This document shows, piece after piece, positions 8,306-15,703 of a stretch of 64,000 nt of DNA. The stretch's first letter is position 1. Every line of letters starts with the position of its first letter. This DNA comes from Novosphingobium taihuense (lineage in GTDB: Bacteria > Pseudomonadota > Alphaproteobacteria > Sphingomonadales > Sphingomonadaceae). The position numbers were made by a program, and so were the translations under genes. The notes beneath the pieces are model-generated. The model had not been told where the DNA came from, ran no database searches, and saw only the letters and a list, made by a program, of their open reading frames with translations. The stretch lies in assembly GCF_007830315.1 (NCBI RefSeq), contig NZ_VLKJ01000011.1:78989-142988 (forward strand). Reading direction: 5' to 3'.

Positions 8306-8866
8306 GTGAGCGCTGAAAGCATCGCGCTCGTTCTTCTGGCGGCCGGACGCGGATCGCGTTTCGGCGGGGCCAAGCTGGCCGCGTTACTCGATGGCAAGCC
8401 GTTGGCCCAACATGCCGCCGAAAGCCTGGCCGCCCTGCCCGTTGCACGACGCATCGCGATCTGCTCACCAACCACGCCCGAGTTGCCGGGGTTCGAGCGC
8501 GTTCTGCTCACCCCACCCGACGCGCCGCTTTCCCGATCGATTGCGACCGGGATCGCCAGCGCAAGGCAGTCGCAAGCAGTGCTGTTCGCACTGGCCGACA
8601 TGCCACTTGTGCCCACCGACCACTACGCCCGCCTGATCGCGATGTTCGATGGCAGCATGATCGGCACACGAGTCGGAGCACTGACAATGGTCCCTGCCAT
8701 CTTCGGCGAAAGCCACTTCTCTGCACTGCAGTCGCTGCGAGGGGATCGTGGCGCAGGCGCTCTCCTGCGCGATGCACCGTCAGTGGACCTTGCCGAGGGG
8801 TTCGCTCTGGACATCGACACGCCAGAGGATCTGCAGAACGCCAGACAACTGCTTCAAGGCCGGTAA
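8306..8866 (+). CDS. MobA-like NTP transferase (molybdenum cofactor cytidylyl/guanylyltransferase, MocA type)
   Basis: GTG 8306 gives 186 residues starting just before the catalytic motif LLAAGRGSRFGGAKL. The frame continues upstream inside xdhC, so the exact start is uncertain and no strong ribosome site is seen. The signature, LFALADMPLVPTDHY and the RGDRGAGALL segment fit MobA/MocA nucleotidyltransferases, which add CMP to molybdopterin for xanthine-dehydrogenase-family enzymes. It is the last gene of the oxidoreductase operon. Its 3' end overlaps the convergent acylase gene by 13 bases. Confidence 0.85.
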   Translation: MSAESIALVLLAAGRGSRFGGAKLAALLDGKPLAQHAAESLAALPVARRIAICSPTTPELPGFERVLLTPPDAPLSRSIATGIASARQSQAVLFALADMPLVPTDHYARLIAMFDGSMIGTRVGALTMVPAIFGESHFSALQSLRGDRGAGALLRDAPSVDLAEGFALDIDTPEDLQNARQLLQGR

Positions 8867-10983
8867 CTGCGCTCCACATGGCCGGAGAGGTCTTCCGGGT
8901 AGAAGTACACAGGGCGCATCCTGCCAGAGGCATAGAGGTCTGCCTGGTCGTTGAAGTGCGGTGATGCCTCGCGCCCGCTTGCCCCGCCTGAGGACACCGC
9001 CATCGCTCTCACCTTCGGTCCGAACTCCACCACCGCGACAAAACTGTTGCCGCTCGTGCCATACCAGCGCCGCGTACCCGGATACTGCTTGGCTCCAAAC
9101 GATGCGAGCGAGCCCCAACGCGCCGAAGCGAAGGCGACCGGAAGGCTCGGCTTGTCGTCCGAGAAGGGCTGGATAATGGCGGCAGTCGTCCGCTGATAGC
9201 GATTGACCTCGCCCCAGGGCACCTGCCACCCGCCAAAATCCGCAGTCAGCCGCGCAACCGCCCGTGCCAACGCGTCGCGGCGCTGCGCCGCTGACGTCTG
9301 CCGCATTGCCTCGAACGCGTTACCATGCCGGGGTAGCGTCGCCTGAACGCTCGCGCTCAGCTCCTCGCCCCAATAGTTGGCAAGGCTCATCGCCTGTGAA
9401 TCCACCGACCAGCGCCGGTCCCACCCCTTGAGTAGCGCCACTGGACCTGCCAGCGCATCGTCTGCCGCAACTTCGGGCAGACCGGGGATCAGGTCTTCGA
9501 ACAACGGCATGTGCGGATCGTACGCCAGCGCACGCAGCGCCTCGAGATCAAGCGCCTTGGCCTTGCCCAGCAATTCCAGCGCATGATCTCCGCGCGGATT
9601 GGCGCCGACCTGATCGAAGGTCGCTGCCCACCGCGCTGGATCAAGCGTCCCCTCGCCCGCCGCGCGCCAAGGCGCATCGTTAGAATTGTACAGAAAGCCC
9701 GATGGCGGATTGAGCACATCGGGTCGTTCGCTCGCCCGATATACCCCGCGCCAATCCGCTGCCGGATTGCTGCCGTCCACCGGATCGCGATAGTCGAAGC
9801 GTGCATCGCGGCGCGGCGCGAACTGCGGCAGAAACAGCGAGATATTGCCCGCCCGATCGGCAAAGAGCGTGTTGTTCGAGGAATTGGCCTTGAGTTCGGC
9901 CGTCTTCAGAAACTCGGCCTGCGAGCGCGCCTTGGTCCGCAGCCACGACTGGCTGAGCGCCGCTACAGGGCGGTGCATCAATGAGAGGGTGATCCACTTG
10001 CTTTTGCTATCACTGCGCACCACCGGGCCATGCTCGCTGGCATAAGTGATGAAAGACTTCTTCCCTATGCTTCCATCCGGCCTGCGGTAACGCAGGATGA
10101 CTGGCTTTTCGGCGAATGGCTTCAAGACATTTCCACGCTTATAGAACCACTTGCCAGACTTTCTTGATACCACCTCGACAAACTCGTCGACGTTGTCCGC
10201 ACCGCTGGTCGTGTGCATCCAGCCAAGGTTTTCATTGAAGCCCTGATAGATGAAGAACTGCCCCCAGGTCGAAGCACCATAGGCATGGAGGCCTTCGTCG
10301 CTTCGTATCTCCAGCTCTGATCGGAAAAATAGCGAAGTGTGGGGGTTTATCAGCAGAAGTGCGTGCCCATTGTCAGAGAGCTTCGGCGCAATCGCAATAC
10401 CGTTCGATCCACGCGGCTCGTTGTCGCGCACGGTTTCCATCGCCAGCGCCAGCGGGCTCGCCTCGCCCCCATAGAATGCGGCGAGAGGCTTGATCGGTGC
10501 CTTTTCGATATCGCCACCGATCGAGCCCTCGGTGAACGACAGCGCCATCCACGGCTCGAACCGCGAAAGGACCTTGGGCTTGTCATCCGGATGCGTGGCA
10601 ATGTAGTGATTGAGCCCCGCGGCCCATGCATCCATCAGCCTGCGCAGCCACGCAGGCGAGCTTGCATAATCGCGCCTGAGCGCTTCGGGATCGATCCACA
10701 ACCGCTGGCGCAGGTCCTGCCACAGGAAGTCTTCGCCCTCTGCCTCTGCCCGCCGCCCCAGTGCCGTCAGCAGGTTCGCCTCTACCCGCGGAAAGTCGTC
10801 CTCGGCCTGCGCATAGATCGCACCGAACACTGCGTCGGCGTCGGTCATCCCGCGGACATGGGCGATGCCCCAGTCGTCGCGGGTTATATCGACGTCATGC
10901 CGTCGGCCTTCCGCAGCCGATGCAGGCAGGCTGGTCAGCAGAAGCGCCGCAATGGCGCTGCGGGAAAGGGGCCGGATCTTCAT
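8854..10983 (-). CDS. penicillin acylase (Ntn-hydrolase) family protein
   Basis: From ATG 10983 the protein has 709 residues with a signal peptide (KIRPLSRSAIAALLLTSLPASAAEG). Members are exported as a precursor and self-cleave so that a Ser becomes the N-terminus of the large chain. Here Ser193 in EPRGSNGIAI fits, followed by AHTSLFFRSE-like pocket residues (INPHTSLFFRSELEIR) and SNNTLFADRAGNISLF. The family cleaves amide bonds of penicillins, acyl-homoserine lactones and other N-acyl compounds. Lying beside genes for amine and aldehyde oxidation, it could release a primary amine from an amide, but this is speculation. A hairpin at 11012-11049 separates it from the regulator upstream. Confidence 0.85.
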   Translation of the reverse strand: MKIRPLSRSAIAALLLTSLPASAAEGRRHDVDITRDDWGIAHVRGMTDADAVFGAIYAQAEDDFPRVEANLLTALGRRAEAEGEDFLWQDLRQRLWIDPEALRRDYASSPAWLRRLMDAWAAGLNHYIATHPDDKPKVLSRFEPWMALSFTEGSIGGDIEKAPIKPLAAFYGGEASPLALAMETVRDNEPRGSNGIAIAPKLSDNGHALLLINPHTSLFFRSELEIRSDEGLHAYGASTWGQFFIYQGFNENLGWMHTTSGADNVDEFVEVVSRKSGKWFYKRGNVLKPFAEKPVILRYRRPDGSIGKKSFITYASEHGPVVRSDSKSKWITLSLMHRPVAALSQSWLRTKARSQAEFLKTAELKANSSNNTLFADRAGNISLFLPQFAPRRDARFDYRDPVDGSNPAADWRGVYRASERPDVLNPPSGFLYNSNDAPWRAAGEGTLDPARWAATFDQVGANPRGDHALELLGKAKALDLEALRALAYDPHMPLFEDLIPGLPEVAADDALAGPVALLKGWDRRWSVDSQAMSLANYWGEELSASVQATLPRHGNAFEAMRQTSAAQRRDALARAVARLTADFGGWQVPWGEVNRYQRTTAAIIQPFSDDKPSLPVAFASARWGSLASFGAKQYPGTRRWYGTSGNSFVAVVEFGPKVRAMAVSSGGASGREASPHFNDQADLYASGRMRPVYFYPEDLSGHVERSYRP

Positions 10984-11011
10984 CAGAAGAACATAGCGCC
11001 TTTCCCGCAGC

Positions 11012-11049
11012 TTGGCGAAGGAAGAGGGAGAGAGCGGCCCCTTCGCCAA
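11012..11049 (-). terminator. hairpin between response regulator and acylase genes
   Basis: TTGGCGAAGG (11012-11021) and CCTTCGCCAA (11040-11049) form a perfect 10-bp stem with an 18-base loop. It lies just downstream of the response regulator stop and upstream of the acylase start. No U-tract follows on either strand, so termination efficiency is doubtful. Confidence 0.4.
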
Positions 11050-11055
11050 ACCGGT

Positions 11056-12075
11056 TCATGCAATCGTGCGCACCGCAAACGCTGCTGCTGCCGCGCGCGT
11101 CTCCACGCCCAGCTTCTCGAACACCTGCTCCAGATGCTTGTTCACGGTGCGCGGGCTGATCCCGAGGATCTCGCTGATCACGCGGTTGGGCTTGCCATAA
11201 CTGATCCACAGCAACACCTCGGCCTCGCGCTGGGTCAGGCCATAGCGTTCGCGCAGGCGCTCCACCTCGGCACCCTCGCGGATCAGGTTGAGCCGGATCA
11301 GCAACTCGCGCCCCCCCGTCTCGTCGCCCCGCATCGGTCCGACCATGACCAGTTCGATGGTCTGACCCGCCGCATCGAAGCGCAGAGAGGCCTCGGGATT
11401 GTCCCGCTGGGCCAGCAATCGGGCGACCGGCGCCGCAAACTCCGCTGGCAGCCCTTCCCCTTCGCCCATCCCGCTCATCAGCCGTTCCACCTGGGGCGTA
11501 GACCAGAGCAGTTGTCCCGCCCGGTCCACCGCGAAGAGATGCCGCCCCGTGGCGTCGAGCGCCGAGCGCCCCGCCTGCGAGACCCGCGCCGATGACAGAT
11601 GCACCCGCATCCGCGCCAGCAGTTCCTCTATGGCGATGGGCTTGCGCACATAGTCCACCCCGCCCGCGTCGAGTGCGCGCACCGCATGCTCGGTCTCGGT
11701 CAGGCCGGTCATGAAGATCACCGGAATGTCGGCCAGCCGCGGCTGTTTCTTGATCGCCCTTGTCGTATCGAACCCATCCAGCCCCGGCATGATCGCGTCG
11801 ATCAGGATAAGGTCGGGCGCAACGTGCTCCAGCAATTCCAGCGCATTGCTGCCGTTGGTCGCGATCAGCACGGTCATGCCTGCGCGCTCGATGGTGTCGA
11901 TCAGAAAGTGCAGCGATTCCGGATTGTCGTCGACGACCAGGACCGTGTCCCGCCCCGCCTGCCCGGTCAGCGCGTCACTGAACTTGGACGACGCCTCGTC
12001 GGAGGGCCTCGCGCAGGCCCTTGAAATCGAAGCATTCGAGACTGGTACGCAAGTGTGCGACGAAGCGGGCTGCAT
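11056..12075 (-). CDS. response regulator with receiver and LuxR-type DNA-binding domain
   Basis: An N-terminal receiver domain (DTVLVVDDNPES..., phospho-acceptor in LILIDAIMPGLDG, Lys in YVRKPI) is joined by a roughly 90-residue PAS-like linker to a C-terminal LuxR helix-turn-helix (LTQREAEVLLWISYGKPNRVISEILGISPRTVNKHLEQVFEKLG). The start is unclear: ATG 12075 overlaps the upstream kinase gene by about 100 bases, and no ATG or GTG lies closer to the receiver domain. It is encoded directly after the transporter-kinase fusion in the same direction and is surely its output partner. The arrangement recalls CrbS/CrbR-type systems, in which a transporter-like kinase drives a LuxR regulator. Confidence 0.85.
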   Translation of the reverse strand: MQPASSHTCVPVSNASISRACARPSDEASSKFSDALTGQAGRDTVLVVDDNPESLHFLIDTIERAGMTVLIATNGSNALELLEHVAPDLILIDAIMPGLDGFDTTRAIKKQPRLADIPVIFMTGLTETEHAVRALDAGGVDYVRKPIAIEELLARMRVHLSSARVSQAGRSALDATGRHLFAVDRAGQLLWSTPQVERLMSGMGEGEGLPAEFAAPVARLLAQRDNPEASLRFDAAGQTIELVMVGPMRGDETGGRELLIRLNLIREGAEVERLRERYGLTQREAEVLLWISYGKPNRVISEILGISPRTVNKHLEQVFEKLGVETRAAAAAFAVRTIA

Positions 12076-15000
12076 CGGGAACGGCATCCTCAAGTTCGGA
12101 AAGTCGGTTCTGGATCGCGCGGACGTTGCCGATCCGGGCAAGGCTTTCGATTTCGGGTACGAAGGGCAAAGCGGCGGCTGGCAGGTGCAGTTCGGCAACA
12201 GAGGCGGCTGGCACCTTGCGCGGGCTCCCGTCCTCGACGGTCCACGTCAGGTCCAGCTGCCACGACAGCGCATCAAGCAGGCTGTCGAGTTCGATCGGCT
12301 TCGTCAGGAACATGTCGTGCGGATCATGCCCGTCCCCCCCGCGGCGGAACTGGTGCGCGTCTGCCGAGACCATGACGATGCGCAACGCGCTGCCATGCGC
12401 CGCCCGCAGCAGACCGGCGGTCTCCCACCCGGTCTTGCCCGGCATGGAGATGTCCATGAACACGATGTCCGGCCGCGTCGCCGCCGCCAGCGCGATCGCG
12501 GTATCGCCATCGCGCGCACCCATCACGGTAAAGCCGAGCGGCCGCAGCAGATTCTCGATCACTGCCGCCTGTGCGGCGTCGTCGTCCACGACCAGCACCC
12601 TGCGCCGCGCGCCCTCATAGCCGCTGATCACGTCCGCCCGATGGCTCTGCACCGGCTGTGTTACCGGGCGCGAGAGCATAAGCCGCAGCGCGAACCGCGT
12701 GCCTTCGCCCAGCGTGCTGTCCACCGTCAGATCGCCGCCCATCACGTGGACCAGCGTCGAGGTAATCGCCAGCCCCAGCCCGATCCCCGGCTGCCCCGCC
12801 GCCGAAGTGCTGTTGCCGCGCTCGAACGCGCCGAAGATCCGGTCCATGTCCTCAGGCGCGATGCCTATGCCGGTGTCGATAACCTCAAAGGTCGCGATTT
12901 CGCCGCGCCAGCCGATACGGAACGTTACCGAGCCGGCGGGCGTGAACTTGATCGCGTTGGAGATCAGGTTGATCAGCACCTGCCGCAACCGCTTCTGGTC
13001 GCCGCGCACGAATTCGGGCAGCTGCTTGGGCGTTTCCAGCTGGAACTTCAGCCCCTTGGCCGACGCCTGCGGCCGGAACATGTTGGCGATCTGCTCGACA
13101 AAGGCGGGAAGCCGGATCGTGTCGCGCGACAGCCGCAGCACGCCCGCCTCGACCTGCGCGATATCCAGCAGCCCGTCGACCAGGTTGGACAAGTGCTCGC
13201 TCGACCGACAGATCACCCGCCCCGCATCCTCGGGCTTGAGATCGCTGCCCCGCTCGAGTAGCTGGGCATAGCCATAAATCGAATTGAGCGGCGAGCGGAT
13301 CTCGTGGCTCACCGAAACGAGATACCGGCTCTTGGCCGCATTGGCCGCTTCGGCCACCTCTCGCGCCTTCTGCAAGGCGGCGTCGGTCGCCTCATGGGCG
13401 ACGATTTCCTGTTCCAGTTCCCCAAGGTGCCGCCGCGTCTCGTCCTGCGCCGCGCGGCGACTTTCATGCGCCAGCACGATGAACCAGCTGCCCACGCCCG
13501 ACATGAAGAAGAACACCAGAAACACCGCGAACAGGATCGACCAGACATGCGTCGCCAGCGCCGGATAGACCCGCGCATACTCGCGCCCGATCAGCCCCAG
13601 CACCAGCATGTTGGCCAGCGTGAACGCGCCAGCGACCCCGACGAAATGCCCGGTTGTGGTGTGCACATATCGCGCCAGACGCCGCGGCAGCATCCGCTCG
13701 GCCAGGTTGGTGAACTGCTCGGTCGCCCTGCTGCCTTCCTTGCAGACATCGTGACAGCGCGTCTCGAGCGTGCAGCAAACCGAACAGATCGGCCCCGAAT
13801 AGACCGGGCAATGCGCGGTATCGCCACGCTCGAAGCGGTTCTCGCAGATCACGCACGTCTGCATCGCCGCCTCTTCAGGCGCGCGCTTGCGAGCGATATA
13901 GTACCGCCCTCTCGTGATCGCCGCGAGTGCCGGTGCTGCGGCAAACGCCACGAACAGTCCGATCACCGGAGCAAACGCTTGGGCCACCTCTCCCGCAAAG
14001 CCCAGCTGGCACAGGGCCGAGGCCACCAGCGACAGCAGCATGGCACCGGTGCCAACCGGGTTCACGTCATAGAGATAAGCCCTCTGGAACTCTGTGACCT
14101 GCGGCCTCAGGCCCAGCGGCCCCGACACCAGCAGATCCGCACTCAACGCCCCGATCCAGCCCGCAGCGAGGCTGGAGTAGAGCATCAGCACGATCTCCAT
14201 CGACCGGAAGATCCCGAAGAACAGCAAGGTCGTCGCCAGCCCGACATTGAACGCCAGCCATACCGCACGAGCTGCATAGCCGTGGGTCAGACGCGAAAAG
14301 ACGTTCGACCACGCGATGGCACCTGCATGGGCATTGGTCACGTTGACCTTGAGCTGGCAGACCATGACCAGCACCGCCGTCATCACCAGCCCGCCACGCA
14401 CAGACCCGGCGACAGGTGCAAAAGCCTCGCCGAACATCGCACCCGGCGTCGCGGCAACGTCGGGCGCTATGCCCGATGACACGGCCCAGGCCGCGAGGAC
14501 CGAGCCCAGCAGCAGCTTGGCCCCGCCGATCAGCAGCCAGCCAGGGCCTCCCAGCACCACCGCTGTCCACCAACGCCGCGCGCCGATGACCGCGCGCGGC
14601 GGCATGAAACGCAGGTATTCGACCTGCTCGCCGATCCGCGGCAGCAACGAAAGCAGCACCGACAGGGCAAGACCAAAGGACACCAATTGCGGCCTGGGGG
14701 CATAGATGCCGGTAAAGTCCGCCCAGGCGGTGATCACTTCACCGCCACGCCAGAAGACATAGGCCAGCGGCATCTGTTGCAGCACGATCCACAGCGGCTG
14801 CGACCAAATCTGGAAGCGCGAGATCGTGCGCATTCCCTGCAGCGCGATAGGCAGCACCACGATAGCGCACAGGATATAGGCAAACTCGATCCCGATCCCG
14901 GTGAGGTCCTGCACGGCCACCGCCATGATGCTCGCCTCGATGGCGAACAGCAGGAACGTGAACGAGGCATAGATCAGCGCGGTGATCGTCGAGCCAAGAT

Positions 15001-15334
15001 AGCCGAAGCCCGCGCCACGCGTGATCAGGTCGATGTCCAGCCCTTTGCGCGCCGCCTGCACGGCAATCGGCAGGCTGGCAATGAACATCAGCAGGCACCC
15101 GGCAAGGATCGCCGAGACGCTGACGCTCATGCCGTAGAACAGCGTGATCGTCGCCCCGATCACCTCACACACCAGCGACGCGCTTGTCCCCAGAGCGGTC
15201 TGCAGGACCACGCGTGATGACCAGTGCCGCGCAGCCACGGCAGTCTGTCGGTGGGCATGATCGTCAAGTGTCAGTCCGGCAACCCACTGGTTGTAGGATC
15301 GGCGCTCAGGAACGATGGTGACAGCGCGCGGCAT
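11975..15334 (-). CDS. NCS1-like transporter fused to hybrid histidine kinase
   Basis: The start at 15334 (MPRAVTIVPERR) has GAGG upstream; an ATG at 15388 is less likely. The roughly 1119-residue protein has four parts. Residues 30-480 form a 12-helix purine/cytosine-permease-like (NCS1) domain. Residues 494-531 are a Cys-rich knot (C-X2-C-X11-C-X7-C-X2-CC-X5-C-X3-C), followed by two more helices. Next comes a coiled region and a HisKA/HATPase core with phospho-His677 (SHEIRSPLNS) and the boxes GIGIAPEDMD and GIGLGLAI. The C-terminal receiver has its Asp in IVFMDISMPGKTG. The transporter part probably senses or carries the ligand. Cognate output is the LuxR regulator immediately downstream. 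Confidence 0.88.
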   Translation of the reverse strand: MPRAVTIVPERRSYNQWVAGLTLDDHAHRQTAVAARHWSSRVVLQTALGTSASLVCEVIGATITLFYGMSVSVSAILAGCLLMFIASLPIAVQAARKGLDIDLITRGAGFGYLGSTITALIYASFTFLLFAIEASIMAVAVQDLTGIGIEFAYILCAIVVLPIALQGMRTISRFQIWSQPLWIVLQQMPLAYVFWRGGEVITAWADFTGIYAPRPQLVSFGLALSVLLSLLPRIGEQVEYLRFMPPRAVIGARRWWTAVVLGGPGWLLIGGAKLLLGSVLAAWAVSSGIAPDVAATPGAMFGEAFAPVAGSVRGGLVMTAVLVMVCQLKVNVTNAHAGAIAWSNVFSRLTHGYAARAVWLAFNVGLATTLLFFGIFRSMEIVLMLYSSLAAGWIGALSADLLVSGPLGLRPQVTEFQRAYLYDVNPVGTGAMLLSLVASALCQLGFAGEVAQAFAPVIGLFVAFAAAPALAAITRGRYYIARKRAPEEAAMQTCVICENRFERGDTAHCPVYSGPICSVCCTLETRCHDVCKEGSRATEQFTNLAERMLPRRLARYVHTTTGHFVGVAGAFTLANMLVLGLIGREYARVYPALATHVWSILFAVFLVFFFMSGVGSWFIVLAHESRRAAQDETRRHLGELEQEIVAHEATDAALQKAREVAEAANAAKSRYLVSVSHEIRSPLNSIYGYAQLLERGSDLKPEDAGRVICRSSEHLSNLVDGLLDIAQVEAGVLRLSRDTIRLPAFVEQIANMFRPQASAKGLKFQLETPKQLPEFVRGDQKRLRQVLINLISNAIKFTPAGSVTFRIGWRGEIATFEVIDTGIGIAPEDMDRIFGAFERGNSTSAAGQPGIGLGLAITSTLVHVMGGDLTVDSTLGEGTRFALRLMLSRPVTQPVQSHRADVISGYEGARRRVLVVDDDAAQAAVIENLLRPLGFTVMGARDGDTAIALAAATRPDIVFMDISMPGKTGWETAGLLRAAHGSALRIVMVSADAHQFRRGGDGHDPHDMFLTKPIELDSLLDALSWQLDLTWTVEDGSPRKVPAASVAELHLPAAALPFVPEIESLARIGNVRAIQNRLSELEDAVPDAARFVAHLRTSLECFDFKGLREALRRGVVQVQ

Positions 15335-15703
15335 CGCCTCAGTTTGCCCCGTCTGGCGCGCGAACATGCCGCACCACGGCAGTTGCAAACGGCACCAGGC
15401 CCGGAAGCGCTAGGAATTCTGGCGACATAACAATGTCCGTCGGCGGCACCATGTCCATGGCCCGATAGTGGCGGTCCAGGACGCTCCCGAGGATGGGCCG
15501 ATTTACGTACGCCCTTTGGTGCGAACGCTATCAGCCTACGTCAAATGACCCATAGGCTCCCTTCGGCAAGCGTTTAGCTTTGTAACCACTCTGGATGAAA
15601 GTGCCGGGCCAGAGGCGTGACGGGTCAAGAAGGCTCCAGACAAAGAGAGCCACCGGCGGGGATGACTGAAGCCACGAGACAAAAACAACACAGTGAGGGT
15701 TTC
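15335..15703. other. intergenic region between kinase and divergent TonB receptor
   Basis: These 369 bases hold the upstream regions of both divergent genes. I see a GAGGG ribosome site at 15696-15700 for the receptor and a TACGTAC palindrome near 15507, but no convincing gene, tRNA or terminator. A short frame starting at 15617 is an N-terminal extension of the receptor without signal-peptide character. Confidence 0.5.

Noticed and set aside
10339..11595. A 418-codon plus-strand frame across the acylase start and the regulator
   Set aside because: It spans two real minus-strand genes and the hairpin between them and shows no family motif.
12031..12198. An extended N-terminus of the response regulator reaching back to 12198
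   Set aside because: The added residues (Pro/Ser/Cys-rich) have no receiver-domain character and overlap the conserved kinase C-terminus; a start at 12075 or later is preferred, though uncertain.
11711..13261. A 516-codon open frame on the plus strand opposite the histidine kinase and response regulator
   Set aside because: It is rich in Arg/His/Gln with no fold character and lies antisense to conserved kinase motifs.
13304..14479. A 391-codon plus-strand open frame opposite the transporter part of the kinase
   Set aside because: Composition is very Arg/His-rich and it covers transmembrane helices read in reverse; a shadow of the real gene.
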